Shown here: one piece after another, positions 51,803 through 59,447 of the stretch
How the letters are laid out: the number at the start of each line of letters is the position of its first letter
How positions within the stretch are numbered: the stretch's first letter is position 1
NCBI RefSeq assembly: GCF_036964905.1
Contig: NZ_JBALHR010000002.1
Span: 310,001-374,000, forward strand
Direction: 5' to 3'
Length of the DNA: 64,000 nucleotides
Source of the DNA: Gemmobacter denitrificans
GTDB lineage: Bacteria; Pseudomonadota; Alphaproteobacteria; Rhodobacterales; Rhodobacteraceae
The notes under the pieces: model-generated
Databases searched by the model: none
What the model was told of the DNA's origin: nothing
The model's input: only the letters and a program-made list of their open reading frames with translations
Translations under genes and position numbers: made by a program

Positions 51803-52567
51803 TCAGGTGCCGCCGACAAGGGCGAAATGGCTGCCGCGCGGGTCTTGTGCGATGCAGACCACGGCATCCCCCGGCACCGGCATCGGACCCATGACAACAG
51901 TTCCGCCCGAAGCAGTGATCTTCGCCATCGCCCCGGCAATCGACTCGACCCCGAAATAGGGCAGCCAGCAGGGCGGGGCATCGGGGGCGGGCAGGCCCAT
52001 CATGCCGCCGATATCCTGACCCTGCCAGCCGAACAGCCTGTAGGCCCCGGTCTCGCCCATTGGCATCACTGTCGATTCCTGCCAGCCCAGCACGGCGCGG
52101 TAAAAGGTCATGGCTGCCACCGGATCGGGCACCATCAGTTCATGCCAGCACCCATGCCCGGCAGCGGGTGGGGCAAAGGCCCCGCCTTGCAGACCGTCCA
52201 GCGGTTGAAACAGGCCGAAGGCCGCGCCTTGGGGATCGGCCAGCACGGCAAATCGCCCGGTGCCCGGAACATCACTGGCCGGTTGCAGGATCGTGGCCCC
52301 CAGGCCAATGGCCCGCATCAGCGTGGCATCCAGATCGTCAGCGGCGAAATACACAAGCCAGGCCTCGGGCTGGCCGTCAAAAGGCGGATACAGCCCCGCA
52401 ACTATGGTTTCCGCCCCGTCGCGGCGGGCATGGGCCAGCGTATAGTCGAACCCTTCCATCCCGGCATCGCGAAAGGACCAGCCCAGAAGCGGCCCGAAGA
52501 ACCTTGTCGTGGTATCGGGATCGGCGGTGGTCAGTTCATACCAGCACGGGGCGCCCAGAAGTGCCAT
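51803..52567 (-). CDS. VOC family protein (two glyoxalase-like domains)
   Basis: 254 residues made of two vicinal-oxygen-chelate repeats: CWYELTTADPDTTTRFFGPL begins the first and HGCWHELMVPDPVAAMTFYR the second. Related proteins are often annotated as bleomycin-resistance/27 kDa antigen-like, with unknown substrates. Start MALLGAPCWYEL follows GAAGGGGTATGAGCC. It is only 3 bases downstream of the DUF1428 gene, so it belongs to the same transcript, probably under the divergent HxlR regulator. Confidence 0.87.
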   Translation of the reverse strand: MALLGAPCWYELTTADPDTTTRFFGPLLGWSFRDAGMEGFDYTLAHARRDGAETIVAGLYPPFDGQPEAWLVYFAADDLDATLMRAIGLGATILQPASDVPGTGRFAVLADPQGAAFGLFQPLDGLQGGAFAPPAAGHGCWHELMVPDPVAAMTFYRAVLGWQESTVMPMGETGAYRLFGWQGQDIGGMMGLPAPDAPPCWLPYFGVESIAGAMAKITASGGTVVMGPMPVPGDAVVCIAQDPRGSHFALVGGT

Positions 52568-52570
52568 GGC

Positions 52571-52948
52571 TCATACCCCTTCCGAATTCTGCGCGCTTTC
52601 AAGCAGCAGAGGAACAAAGCCGCCATAGACCATGCGCTTGCCGTCAAATGGCATTTCTCCCAGCGTTGCCGGGTCCAGTGTCATCATTCTGGCATAGGCC
52701 GCATCGCGGGTGGCCTTGTCGGGCCAGGTCATCCAGCAGAAGACCACAGTCTCGCCCTCTTTCAGATCGACCGCGCGCAGGAAATCGGTCTGTTTGCCCG
52801 GCGGCACATCATCCCCCCAGCCGACCCCGATGCTCAGCGCCCCCATGTCGCGGAACAGGGGCCACCATTTGGCCTCATGCGCGCGGTAGGTTTCGCGGTC
52901 GGCTGTCGCGACCGGAACAAGGAAGCCGTCAATATAGCCGATCGCCAT
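52571..52948 (-). CDS. DUF1428 family protein
   Basis: 125-residue small alpha/beta protein with the DUF1428 (YbaA-like) pattern: IGYIDGFLVPVATADRETYR, VVFCWMTWPDKATRDAAYAR and PFDGKRMVYGGFVPLL. The dimeric ferredoxin-like fold is known from structures; function is not. ATG at 52948 follows GGGGGATTTC. It is divergent from an HxlR-type regulator and precedes the VOC gene by 3 bases. Confidence 0.88.
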   Translation of the reverse strand: MAIGYIDGFLVPVATADRETYRAHEAKWWPLFRDMGALSIGVGWGDDVPPGKQTDFLRAVDLKEGETVVFCWMTWPDKATRDAAYARMMTLDPATLGEMPFDGKRMVYGGFVPLLLESAQNSEGV

Positions 52949-52991
52949 GAAATCCCCCGATGAAAGCCCTTGTTGCGTCACTCTGGCGAGG

Positions 52992-53012
52992 TTAGTTAGA
53001 AAAAACAACTAA
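52992..53012. promoter_or_regulatory. inverted repeat, probable HxlR-family operator
   Basis: TTAGTT (52992-52997) and AACTAA (53007-53012) are perfect inverted arms around a 9-base A-rich spacer, in the 75-base region between the divergent DUF1428 and HxlR genes. It ends 11 bases before the regulator's ATG. Size and placement suit a winged-helix dimer controlling both genes. Confidence 0.6.
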
Positions 53013-53023
53013 AATGTGGTGGC

Positions 53024-53641
53024 ATGGACCGAACCCGACGAAGCTATGGCGAAGGCTGTGTGGCCGCTCATGCGCTGGACCTGATCGGCGACCGCTGGGC
53101 GTTGCTGGTGGTGCGCGAACTGATGTTCGGCCCGCGCCGCTTTGGCGCCCTGCGTGCGGGCCTGCCGGGGGTCAGCGCCAATGTGCTGACCCAGAGGCTT
53201 GCGGAACTGGAGGTGGCGGGGCTCGTGGTCAGCATCCCGCCCGGCTATGGCCTGACTGAGGCGGGCGAGGGGCTTTGGCCGGTGATCCGCGCGTTGTGCC
53301 ATTGGGGGGCGGCGCAACCCGGGCATGACCCGCGCCTGTTCATCAGCCCGGCGGCGCTGATGCTGTCGATGCGGGCGATGTGTGCGCACGACCGGGCTGG
53401 CCGATACCGGGTGGCGATGGATCTGGGAACCGACCGGTTCCAGATCCTCTGCGACCCCGGCAGCTATGTGGTGACGCGCGATCCGGCCGCGACCGGGATG
53501 GTGTTTTCCGGGCCGCCCAATGCCATGGCAGCCGCTGTCTACGGGCCGCAGCCCCTGGTCGAAACGGCGCAAAGCCTTATCCACTTTGCGGGCGATCCGG
53601 CGGAAGGTCAGGCCTTTCTTGATCTGTTCCGCCTGCGCTGA
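53024..53641 (+). CDS. HxlR family transcriptional regulator with extra C-terminal domain
   Basis: 205 residues. The N-terminal winged helix (about 8-100) has the HxlR hallmarks CVAAHALDLIGDRWALLVVR, LMFGPRRFGALRAGLPGVS and VLTQRLAELEVAGLV. Typical HxlR proteins are 100-130 residues; here a further region of about 100 (YRVAMDLGTDRFQILCDPGS) may sense a ligand. It is divergent from DUF1428-VOC across an inverted repeat, so it most likely represses or activates that pair and itself. The ligand is unknown. Confidence 0.88.
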   Translation: MDRTRRSYGEGCVAAHALDLIGDRWALLVVRELMFGPRRFGALRAGLPGVSANVLTQRLAELEVAGLVVSIPPGYGLTEAGEGLWPVIRALCHWGAAQPGHDPRLFISPAALMLSMRAMCAHDRAGRYRVAMDLGTDRFQILCDPGSYVVTRDPAATGMVFSGPPNAMAAAVYGPQPLVETAQSLIHFAGDPAEGQAFLDLFRLR

Positions 53642-53656
53642 CCCAAGGCCGCCCGG

Positions 53657-54088
53657 TTACAATGCCCGGTCGAATTTCGTGGACAGGTGGATCAGGCTTT
53701 CCGAACTGATGACGCCGGTCAGCGCGCCGATCTGATCCAGCACCTGATCCAGCACCGTGGTGCTGGGGGCTGCCACCTGCAACAGCAGGTCATAACGCCC
53801 CGAGGTGGTCGAGACCCGTTCGATTTCCGCGATGCTTTTCAGCCGAGTCAGAATCGCGGCCTGCGCGCGGGGTTCGATGGTCAGCAGCACGCTGGCCCGC
53901 AGACGCCCCTGACGTGCGCCTTCGCCCAGCTTGAGCGTGTATCCCGCGATCACGCCGGTGGTCTCCAGCCGCTCCAGCCGGGCCTGCACGGTGGAGCGCG
54001 CCACCTTCATCCGCCGGGCCAGGGTGGCCACTGACATGCGTGCATCCGCCCCCAGAAGGCTGATGATGTTTCTATCCAGATCGTCCAT
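53657..54088 (-). CDS. Lrp/AsnC family transcriptional regulator
   Basis: 143 residues: N-terminal HTH (DDLDRNIISLLGADARMSVATLARR, VARSTVQARLERLETTGVIAGY) and C-terminal RAM ligand-binding domain (LLTIEPRAQAAILTRL, ISEVERVSTTSGRYDLLL-type beta-alpha fold). It is divergent from ornithine decarboxylase with 216 bases between, so it is the obvious candidate regulator of that gene, probably sensing an amino acid such as ornithine or lysine (inference). Confidence 0.9.
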   Translation of the reverse strand: MDDLDRNIISLLGADARMSVATLARRMKVARSTVQARLERLETTGVIAGYTLKLGEGARQGRLRASVLLTIEPRAQAAILTRLKSIAEIERVSTTSGRYDLLLQVAAPSTTVLDQVLDQIGALTGVISSESLIHLSTKFDRAL

Positions 54089-54207
54089 GCAATATGCCCG
54101 GAAATTTCGTCATTCTGTCACCCCTACACTATATTTTTGTGGTTTTCATCGGTGAAGTTTGGTCCCATATGCGCATTCCACGTTTTCAGGAAAAGGGCGG
54201 CTCATAC

Positions 54208-54263
54208 GCACCTGGCCTGGTTGTAATGACCGCGCAGGTGCTGGCTCCCGGAAGGGTTCCGGG
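54208..54263 (+). promoter_or_regulatory. two consecutive hairpins in the ornithine decarboxylase leader
   Basis: Stem 1: GCACCTG (54208-54214) with CAGGTGC (54235-54241). Stem 2: CCCGGAA (54247-54253) with TTCCGGG (54257-54263). They lie 42-97 bases before the start codon. A good -10 element TATATT sits at 54130-54135. Leader RNAs of the speF type precede many alphaproteobacterial ornithine decarboxylase genes. Whether this is one cannot be settled by eye. Confidence 0.4.
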
Positions 54264-54304
54264 CAATGGCCGCTTGCGTTCTGTTGGCAGAAAAGGACAC
54301 GCCG

Positions 54305-55450
54305 ATGGGACTTTCCAAAACGATCTGGACCAATCCGTCCGAATATATCCGTACCGTTCAGCCGGAAAATCCCGTGCTGTTCTTCTCGCCTGCCGTGCTG
54401 CAGGCCGCCGCGCGCCGGTTCATCGACGGCTTCCCGGGCATGGTGACATATGCGGTCAAGACCAACCCGTCGGATGTGGTGATCGAAAACCTCTCGGCGG
54501 CGGGGGTGCGTGGCTTTGACGTGGCCAGCCCCGGCGAGATGCGGCTGGTCAAGCGCATCGCACCTGATGCCGCAATGCATTACAACAACCCCGTCCGCGC
54601 CCGCGCCGAGATCGCCGTGGCGGTGGAACTGGGTGTGAAAAGCTATTCGGTGGATAGTGCGACCGAGCTGGAAAAGCTGATCGAGATGGTTCCGGCGCAA
54701 GACTGCGAAATCTCGGTCCGGTTCAAGCTGCCGGTGGCCGGTGCGGCCTATAATTTCGGGGCCAAGTTCGGCGCGACGGTTGATCTGGCGGCGCAACTGC
54801 TCAAGCGCGCGGCCGAGGCGGGCTTCATCCCCTCGCTCACCTTCCATCCGGGCACGCAATGCACTGATCCGCATGCCTGGGAATCCTACATCCGGGCGGC
54901 GGCTGACATTGCGCGTATGGCCGATGTGACCGTGGCGCGGCTGAATGTCGGCGGCGGGTTCCCGAACCATCGTCTGCAGGCCGTGGTGCCGCAGATCGAC
55001 GAAACCTTCGCGCTGATCGACCGTGTCGCGACCGAAGCCTTTGGCGATGCCCGCCCGATGCTGGTCTGCGAACCGGGCCGAGGCCTGTGCGGCGATGCCT
55101 TCACCCATATCGCCAAGGTCAAGGCCGTGCGCGATGGCGCGCATGTGTTCCTCAATGACGGGGTCTACGGGGCGCTGGCCGAACTGCCGCTGGTTGGCAT
55201 CATCGACCGGATCGAGGTGGTCGATGGCATGGGGGCCAAGCGGCGGGGCGAATTGCAGTCGCGCATCGTCTTTGGCCCCACCTGCGATTCGGTGGATCGT
55301 ATTCCCGGCGAGTTGATGCTGGCAGACGACATTGCCGAAGGCGATTATCTGGTGATCCATGGTATGGGGGCCTATTCGGTGGCCACCAATACCCGGTTCA
55401 ACGGCTTTGGCGATCTGACCATCGCCACGGTCCTGTCGCTGAAGGTCTGA
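54305..55450 (+). CDS. ornithine (or lysine/ornithine) decarboxylase, fold type III
   Basis: 381-residue PLP-dependent decarboxylase making putrescine (or cadaverine). PLP Lys52 in MVTYAVKTNPSDVV, GVRGFDVASPGEMRLVKR, LNVGGGFPNHRLQ, phosphate-binding CEPGRGLCGDAF and the active-site Cys in GPTCDSVDRIPG. This is the eukaryotic-like alanine-racemase fold common in alphaproteobacteria, not the large E. coli SpeC fold. ATG at 54305 follows AAAAGGACACGCC. It is divergent from a Lrp/AsnC regulator, with a structured leader. Ornithine versus lysine preference cannot be read securely. Confidence 0.92.
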   Translation: MGLSKTIWTNPSEYIRTVQPENPVLFFSPAVLQAAARRFIDGFPGMVTYAVKTNPSDVVIENLSAAGVRGFDVASPGEMRLVKRIAPDAAMHYNNPVRARAEIAVAVELGVKSYSVDSATELEKLIEMVPAQDCEISVRFKLPVAGAAYNFGAKFGATVDLAAQLLKRAAEAGFIPSLTFHPGTQCTDPHAWESYIRAAADIARMADVTVARLNVGGGFPNHRLQAVVPQIDETFALIDRVATEAFGDARPMLVCEPGRGLCGDAFTHIAKVKAVRDGAHVFLNDGVYGALAELPLVGIIDRIEVVDGMGAKRRGELQSRIVFGPTCDSVDRIPGELMLADDIAEGDYLVIHGMGAYSVATNTRFNGFGDLTIATVLSLKV

Positions 55451-55470
55451 CATCAGGCTGATCCCGTTAC

Positions 55471-55500
55471 GGGCCGTGCCGGAACTTTCCGGCCCGGCCC
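55471..55500 (+). terminator. long GC-rich hairpin after ornithine decarboxylase
   Basis: GGGCCGTGCCGGA (55471-55483) pairs with TCCGGCCCGGCCC (55488-55500) with one G-U pair and a 4-base loop, 20 bases past the stop. It lacks a T-run. The rest of the gap to 55641 holds no assigned feature. Confidence 0.5.
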
Positions 55501-55641
55501 GCACACATTTGCGCGACAGATTGTAAAACTCTTTGCATTGGGTGGCATCCTGTCAATCATCGGGAAAGGCGGACAGGATCACCCTGATCGTCTGGACCGT
55601 AGCGATCCGGCTGCGGGCTTTGGAACGCGAAAGGGCCGCCA

Positions 55642-56736
55642 ATGCGCTGGATGGAGCGCCTGAACAGCTGGCTGCGCCGTCATCCTGTGGTGCAGACCGA
55701 TCCGGCAGATGCCCCGGCCAAGGGGCGGGGACGCGGACAGGTGGATCATGTGATCGTGCTGGATGGCACCATGGCCTCGCTGGAGCCGGGGATGGACAGC
55801 AATGCCGGGCGGGCCTTTCTGGTGATGAAGGAAAGCGTGCCGGGCAACCGCCGTTCCCTCTATTATGAACCCGGTCTGCAATGGGAAGGCTGGCGCAACA
55901 CGCTGGATGTGATGCAGGGGCGCGGCATCAACCGACAGATCCGCCGTGCCTATGGCCATCTGGCCAGCCATTACCGGCCGGGCGACCGGATCTTCCTGTT
56001 CGGCTATTCGCGCGGGGCCTATGCAGTGCGCAGTCTGGCCGGGGTGATCGACCGCGTCGGGCTGCTGCGCCACGATGCGGCGACCGAACGCAATGTGACG
56101 CTGGCCTATCGCCATTATGCGCGCGATCCCGATTCCCGTTCGGCCCGGGCCTTCGCCCATGAATTCTGCCATGCCGAGGCAGCGATCCAGATGGTGGGCG
56201 TCTGGGATACGGTCAAGGCGCTCGGGCTGCGGCTGCCGTTGCTGTGGATGCTGACCGAAAGCCGCCATGCCTTTCACAACCACCATCTGGGCAGTTCGAT
56301 CCGTCATGGCTTTCAGGCGCTGGCGCTGCATGAAACGCGGGCGGTGTTCGAACCTGTGCTGTGGGATTGTCCGCCCGGATGGGAGGGCAATGTCGAACAG
56401 GTCTGGTTCCGGGGCGCGCATGGCGATGTGGGCGGGCAGATCGGCAGCTGTGAGGCGGCGCGGCCTTTGGCCAATATCCCGCTGGTCTGGATGCTGGAAC
56501 GGGCCGAGGCCTGCGGGCTGCGCCTGCCGCAGGATTGGCGCGGCCGGTTTCCCTGTGATGCAGCGGCCCCGATGGTGGGCACCTGGCGTGGCTGGGGCGC
56601 AGCTTTCCTGTTGCGCAAGGCGCGGGTGGTGGGGCGCGACCCGTCCGAACGGGTGCATCCTACAGCTTCGTCCATGGTGACGCCACGCGCGCGGCTGGCC
56701 GGTTTCTGGCCACGCCGCGTGCCGGGCCGCCCTTAG
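55642..56736 (+). CDS. DUF2235 domain hydrolase (Tle1-like alpha/beta fold)
   Basis: 364 residues. The DUF2235 domain has the nucleophile motif IFLFGYSRGAYAVRSLAG with Ser123, an N-terminal DHVIVLDGTMASLEPG strand, the conserved VGVWDTVKALG, and HGDVGGQIG near the C-terminal third, all seen in the family. Some members are Tle1 phospholipase effectors of type VI secretion; there is no T6SS gene, VgrG or immunity gene here, so this is probably a cytoplasmic or peripheral lipase-like enzyme of unknown substrate. Its stop overlaps the convergent thioesterase stop by 4 bases. Confidence 0.83.
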   Translation: MRWMERLNSWLRRHPVVQTDPADAPAKGRGRGQVDHVIVLDGTMASLEPGMDSNAGRAFLVMKESVPGNRRSLYYEPGLQWEGWRNTLDVMQGRGINRQIRRAYGHLASHYRPGDRIFLFGYSRGAYAVRSLAGVIDRVGLLRHDAATERNVTLAYRHYARDPDSRSARAFAHEFCHAEAAIQMVGVWDTVKALGLRLPLLWMLTESRHAFHNHHLGSSIRHGFQALALHETRAVFEPVLWDCPPGWEGNVEQVWFRGAHGDVGGQIGSCEAARPLANIPLVWMLERAEACGLRLPQDWRGRFPCDAAAPMVGTWRGWGAAFLLRKARVVGRDPSERVHPTASSMVTPRARLAGFWPRRVPGRP

Positions 56737-57218
56737 CCCGCCATGATGATGCAGGTGGTACTGCCCGTGGCATAGGTCTTGCCATCGGCGACCCCACGCA
56801 GAATGGCGCTTGCAACTGCGGTGCTGCGGCCCGCGTGATCGACGATTGCCACGGCCTTGACCTCTTGCCCCAAGGGCACCGCGCGGGTGATGTTCACCTT
56901 GTATTCCAACGTGGTGTACCAGCGCCCCTGTGGCACCGTGGTCATCACCGCGCAGCCAAGAACCGTATCCAGCACCGTGCCATACCAGCCGCCATGCGCT
57001 GCGCCAAAGGGGTTGCAATGGTCAAACCCGGCCGCCCCGCGCAGGGCCACCTTGCCCTCAGCCACTTCGGTCAGGTGAAAGCCCATCAGGCGGGCAATCG
57101 GCGGATGCGGTAACCGGCCTGCCAGAATGCCTTGCATGAAGTCCAGACCCGACATGGACAACAGGGTTTGGCGGTCAGGCAGATCAGCGGGGCTTTGGGC
57201 GAAATAGGGTGTGGTCAT
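56733..57218 (-). CDS. PaaI family thioesterase (hotdog fold)
   Basis: 161-residue hotdog thioesterase: GFDHCNPFGAAHGGWYGTVLDT carries the catalytic HGG and the following Asp; TTLEYKVNITRAVPLGQEVK is the typical central strand pair. The N-terminal extension (about 30 residues, SMSGLDFMQGILAGRLPHPP) is characteristic of the PaaI subgroup in this clade. Substrate unknown. It is tail-to-tail with the DUF2235 gene, the stops overlapping by 4 bases. Confidence 0.9.
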   Translation of the reverse strand: MTTPYFAQSPADLPDRQTLLSMSGLDFMQGILAGRLPHPPIARLMGFHLTEVAEGKVALRGAAGFDHCNPFGAAHGGWYGTVLDTVLGCAVMTTVPQGRWYTTLEYKVNITRAVPLGQEVKAVAIVDHAGRSTAVASAILRGVADGKTYATGSTTCIIMAG

Positions 57219-57276
57219 GCCCCGATCTGGTCCGGCTCAAACTGCAATGTCGAGAGGGAGCTGGAGTGACGCAGCG

Positions 57277-57978
57277 TCATACCAGTTGCAGGATCAGCCA
57301 GAGCAGTCCGATCAGCACCGGCTGGTGCAGCAGATAGATGGCCAGCGAATGTCGTCCGGGCCAGGCCAGCCAGTCAGGCGCTTGCAACCGGGCCAGCCGC
57401 ACCCAGCCGGGACCGATCAGCCGGGCAAGGCCAAGCCCGATCAGAAATGGCCCGAACCACGGCACCAGCGGCACGAAATCGACACTGTAGGTCGGTCCGG
57501 TCTGCAGCCCCAGAAAGCGCAGGGGCGGCCATGTCCATTCCAGCAGCGGAGGTGCCCACCATGCGGCCCCCAGCACCGTGGCGCCCAGGGCAAGGGTCAG
57601 CAGGGCAGGCAGGCGCAGACAGGGCAGGGCGATCAGGCTGGCCAGCGCGATGCAATGCAGGATGCCGAAGAAAACCCAAGCCTGCGGCATGGCAAGGCGG
57701 GTGACCAGCGTTACCCCCGCTGCCGCTGCCGCGATCCGCAGCCAGCGCCGCCAGAAGGCATGCCAGTGCAGACCTGAGCCATGTGCCAGCCACAGCCCCA
57801 TCCCCGCCAGAAACAGGAAGCTGCCGGCCACGATCCGTGCGTGATAGTAGAATATCCCCGATGTTGCAGTGCCCGGCGGCAGCACCCCGAACATCTGCAG
57901 GTCATAGACCAGATGAAAGGCCGCCATGCCGATCAGCGCCAATGTGCGCGCCACATCGATGATCCAGATCCGCTGCAT
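57277..57978 (-). CDS. DUF1624 / heparan-alpha-glucosaminide N-acetyltransferase-like membrane protein
   Basis: 233 residues with about seven hydrophobic segments. The N-terminus IWIIDVARTLALIGMAAFHLVYDL and FLFLAGMGLWLAHGSGL match the catalytic-domain family PF07786, and the C-terminal RHSLAIYLLHQPVLIGLLW resembles acyltransferase-3-like ends. Transmembrane acetylation of a sugar is the family theme; the bacterial substrate is unknown. It is preceded upstream on the same strand by gltA's terminator, so it has its own promoter. Confidence 0.85.
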   Translation of the reverse strand: MQRIWIIDVARTLALIGMAAFHLVYDLQMFGVLPPGTATSGIFYYHARIVAGSFLFLAGMGLWLAHGSGLHWHAFWRRWLRIAAAAAGVTLVTRLAMPQAWVFFGILHCIALASLIALPCLRLPALLTLALGATVLGAAWWAPPLLEWTWPPLRFLGLQTGPTYSVDFVPLVPWFGPFLIGLGLARLIGPGWVRLARLQAPDWLAWPGRHSLAIYLLHQPVLIGLLWLILQLV

Positions 57979-58029
57979 CCCGGCCCCCTGTTTGCCCCCT
58001 TGTCCCGCAGGACGCCCCTGTCTGCAATG

Positions 58030-58054
58030 AAAAAGGGCGGCCCGAAGGCCGCCC
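58030..58054 (-). terminator. Rho-independent terminator of gltA
   Basis: GGGCGGCC (58035-58042), tetraloop CGAA (TTCG in the transcript), GGCCGCCC (58047-58054), with A5 at 58030-58034 giving a U-run on the minus strand. It lies 20 bases beyond the gltA stop. Confidence 0.92.
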
Positions 58055-58074
58055 CGATGGTCTGCTGCGCCCGA

Positions 58075-59370
58075 TCAGCGGTGGCGCACATCCACATAAT
58101 CCCGGGCCTTTTCGCCCAGATAAAGCTGGCGCGGACGGCCGATCTTCTGCGTCGGGTCACCGATCATCTCTTTCCACTGGCTGATCCAGCCCACAGTGCG
58201 CGACAGCGCGAAGATCGGGGTGAACATCGCAGTCGGGAAGCCCATCGCATCCAGAATGATGCCCGAATAGAAGTCGACATTCGGATAGAGCTTTTTCGAG
58301 ATGAAGTAATCATCCGACAGCGCGATCCGTTCCAGTTCCTTGGCGACCTGCAGCGTCGGGTTGTTTTCAATGCCCAGAAGGCTCAGCACTTCGTCGGCGG
58401 ATTCCTTCATCACCTTGGCGCGCGGATCGAAGTTCTTGTAAACGCGGTGCCCAAAGCCCATCAGGCGGAAGCCGGAATTCTTGTCCTTGGCCTTGGCGAT
58501 GTATTCCGGAATGCGGTCCACCGTGCCGATTTCGCGCAGCATTTCCAGACAGGCCTGATTGGCCCCGCCATGGGCCGGGCCCCACAGGCAGGCAATGCCC
58601 GCCGCGATGCAGGCAAAGGGGTTGGCCCCCGACGAACCCGCCAGACGCACCGTGGAGGTGGAGGCGTTCTGTTCGTGATCGGCATGCAGCATCATGATGC
58701 GGTCCATGGCCTTGGCCAGAACCGGGTTCACCACATAATCCTCGCAGGGCACGGCAAAGCACATGTGCAGGAAATTGGCCGCGTAATCGAGGTTGTTCTT
58801 CGGATAGACGAAGGGCTGACCGATCGAATACTTGTAGGCCATTGCCGCGATGGTTGGCAGCTTGGCGATCAGGCGCATGGCCGCAACTTCGCGCTGCCAG
58901 GGGTCGTTGATATCGGTGCTGTCGTGATAGAAGGCCGACATGGCGCCCACCACGCCCACCATGGTCGCCATCGGGTGGCTGTCACGACGGAACCCGCGGA
59001 AGAAGTTGTGCATCTGTTCATGCACCATGGTATGGCGCGTGACCCGCTGTTCGAAATCCTTCATCTGTGCGGCATTGGGCAGTTCCCCATGCAGCAGCAG
59101 ATAGCAGACTTCCAGGTAATGCGATTTCTCGGCCAGCTGGTCGATCGGATAGCCGCGATGCAGCAGTTCGCCCTTGTCACCATCGATATAGGTGATCGCG
59201 CTGTCGCAGGCTGCCGTCGAAGTAAAGCCCGGATCATACGTGAACATATCCGTCTGCGCATAGAGCTTGCGGATATCCAGCACATCGGGACCGAGGGTGC
59301 CCGAATAGATCGGCAGGTCAAACGACTTGTCATCGATCGTGAGCTTTGCGGTCCGGGTCGGTTCTGCCAT
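58075..59370 (-). CDS. gltA: citrate synthase
   Basis: Condenses oxaloacetate and acetyl-CoA to citrate (TCA cycle). 431 residues of the hexameric, NADH-regulated alphaproteobacterial type: GYPIDQLAEKSHYLEVCYLL near 94-113, HEQMHNFFRGFRRDSHPMA, LHADHEQNASTSTVRLAGSS (catalytic His) near 230, LMGFGHRVYKNFDPRAKVMK near 305, and GWISQWKEMIGDP near the end. It is followed by a clear terminator; gltX lies 77 bases upstream on the same strand, and a GCAGCGCC/GGCGCTGC hairpin (59396-59416) sits in that gap. Confidence 0.97.
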   Translation of the reverse strand: MAEPTRTAKLTIDDKSFDLPIYSGTLGPDVLDIRKLYAQTDMFTYDPGFTSTAACDSAITYIDGDKGELLHRGYPIDQLAEKSHYLEVCYLLLHGELPNAAQMKDFEQRVTRHTMVHEQMHNFFRGFRRDSHPMATMVGVVGAMSAFYHDSTDINDPWQREVAAMRLIAKLPTIAAMAYKYSIGQPFVYPKNNLDYAANFLHMCFAVPCEDYVVNPVLAKAMDRIMMLHADHEQNASTSTVRLAGSSGANPFACIAAGIACLWGPAHGGANQACLEMLREIGTVDRIPEYIAKAKDKNSGFRLMGFGHRVYKNFDPRAKVMKESADEVLSLLGIENNPTLQVAKELERIALSDDYFISKKLYPNVDFYSGIILDAMGFPTAMFTPIFALSRTVGWISQWKEMIGDPTQKIGRPRQLYLGEKARDYVDVRHR

Positions 59371-59447
59371 CTCTTACATCCCTCTGCGTTGGCGGGCAGC
59401 GCCGGGAAGGCGCTGCGGCGAATAGTCCGGGCAGGGGGGCGCGGCGA

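Noticed and set aside
59396..59416. GCAGCGCC/GGCGCTGC hairpin between gltX and gltA as a terminator
   Set aside because: It is a perfect stem but has no T-run on the minus strand and lies between genes that may be co-transcribed. It is mentioned only under gltA.
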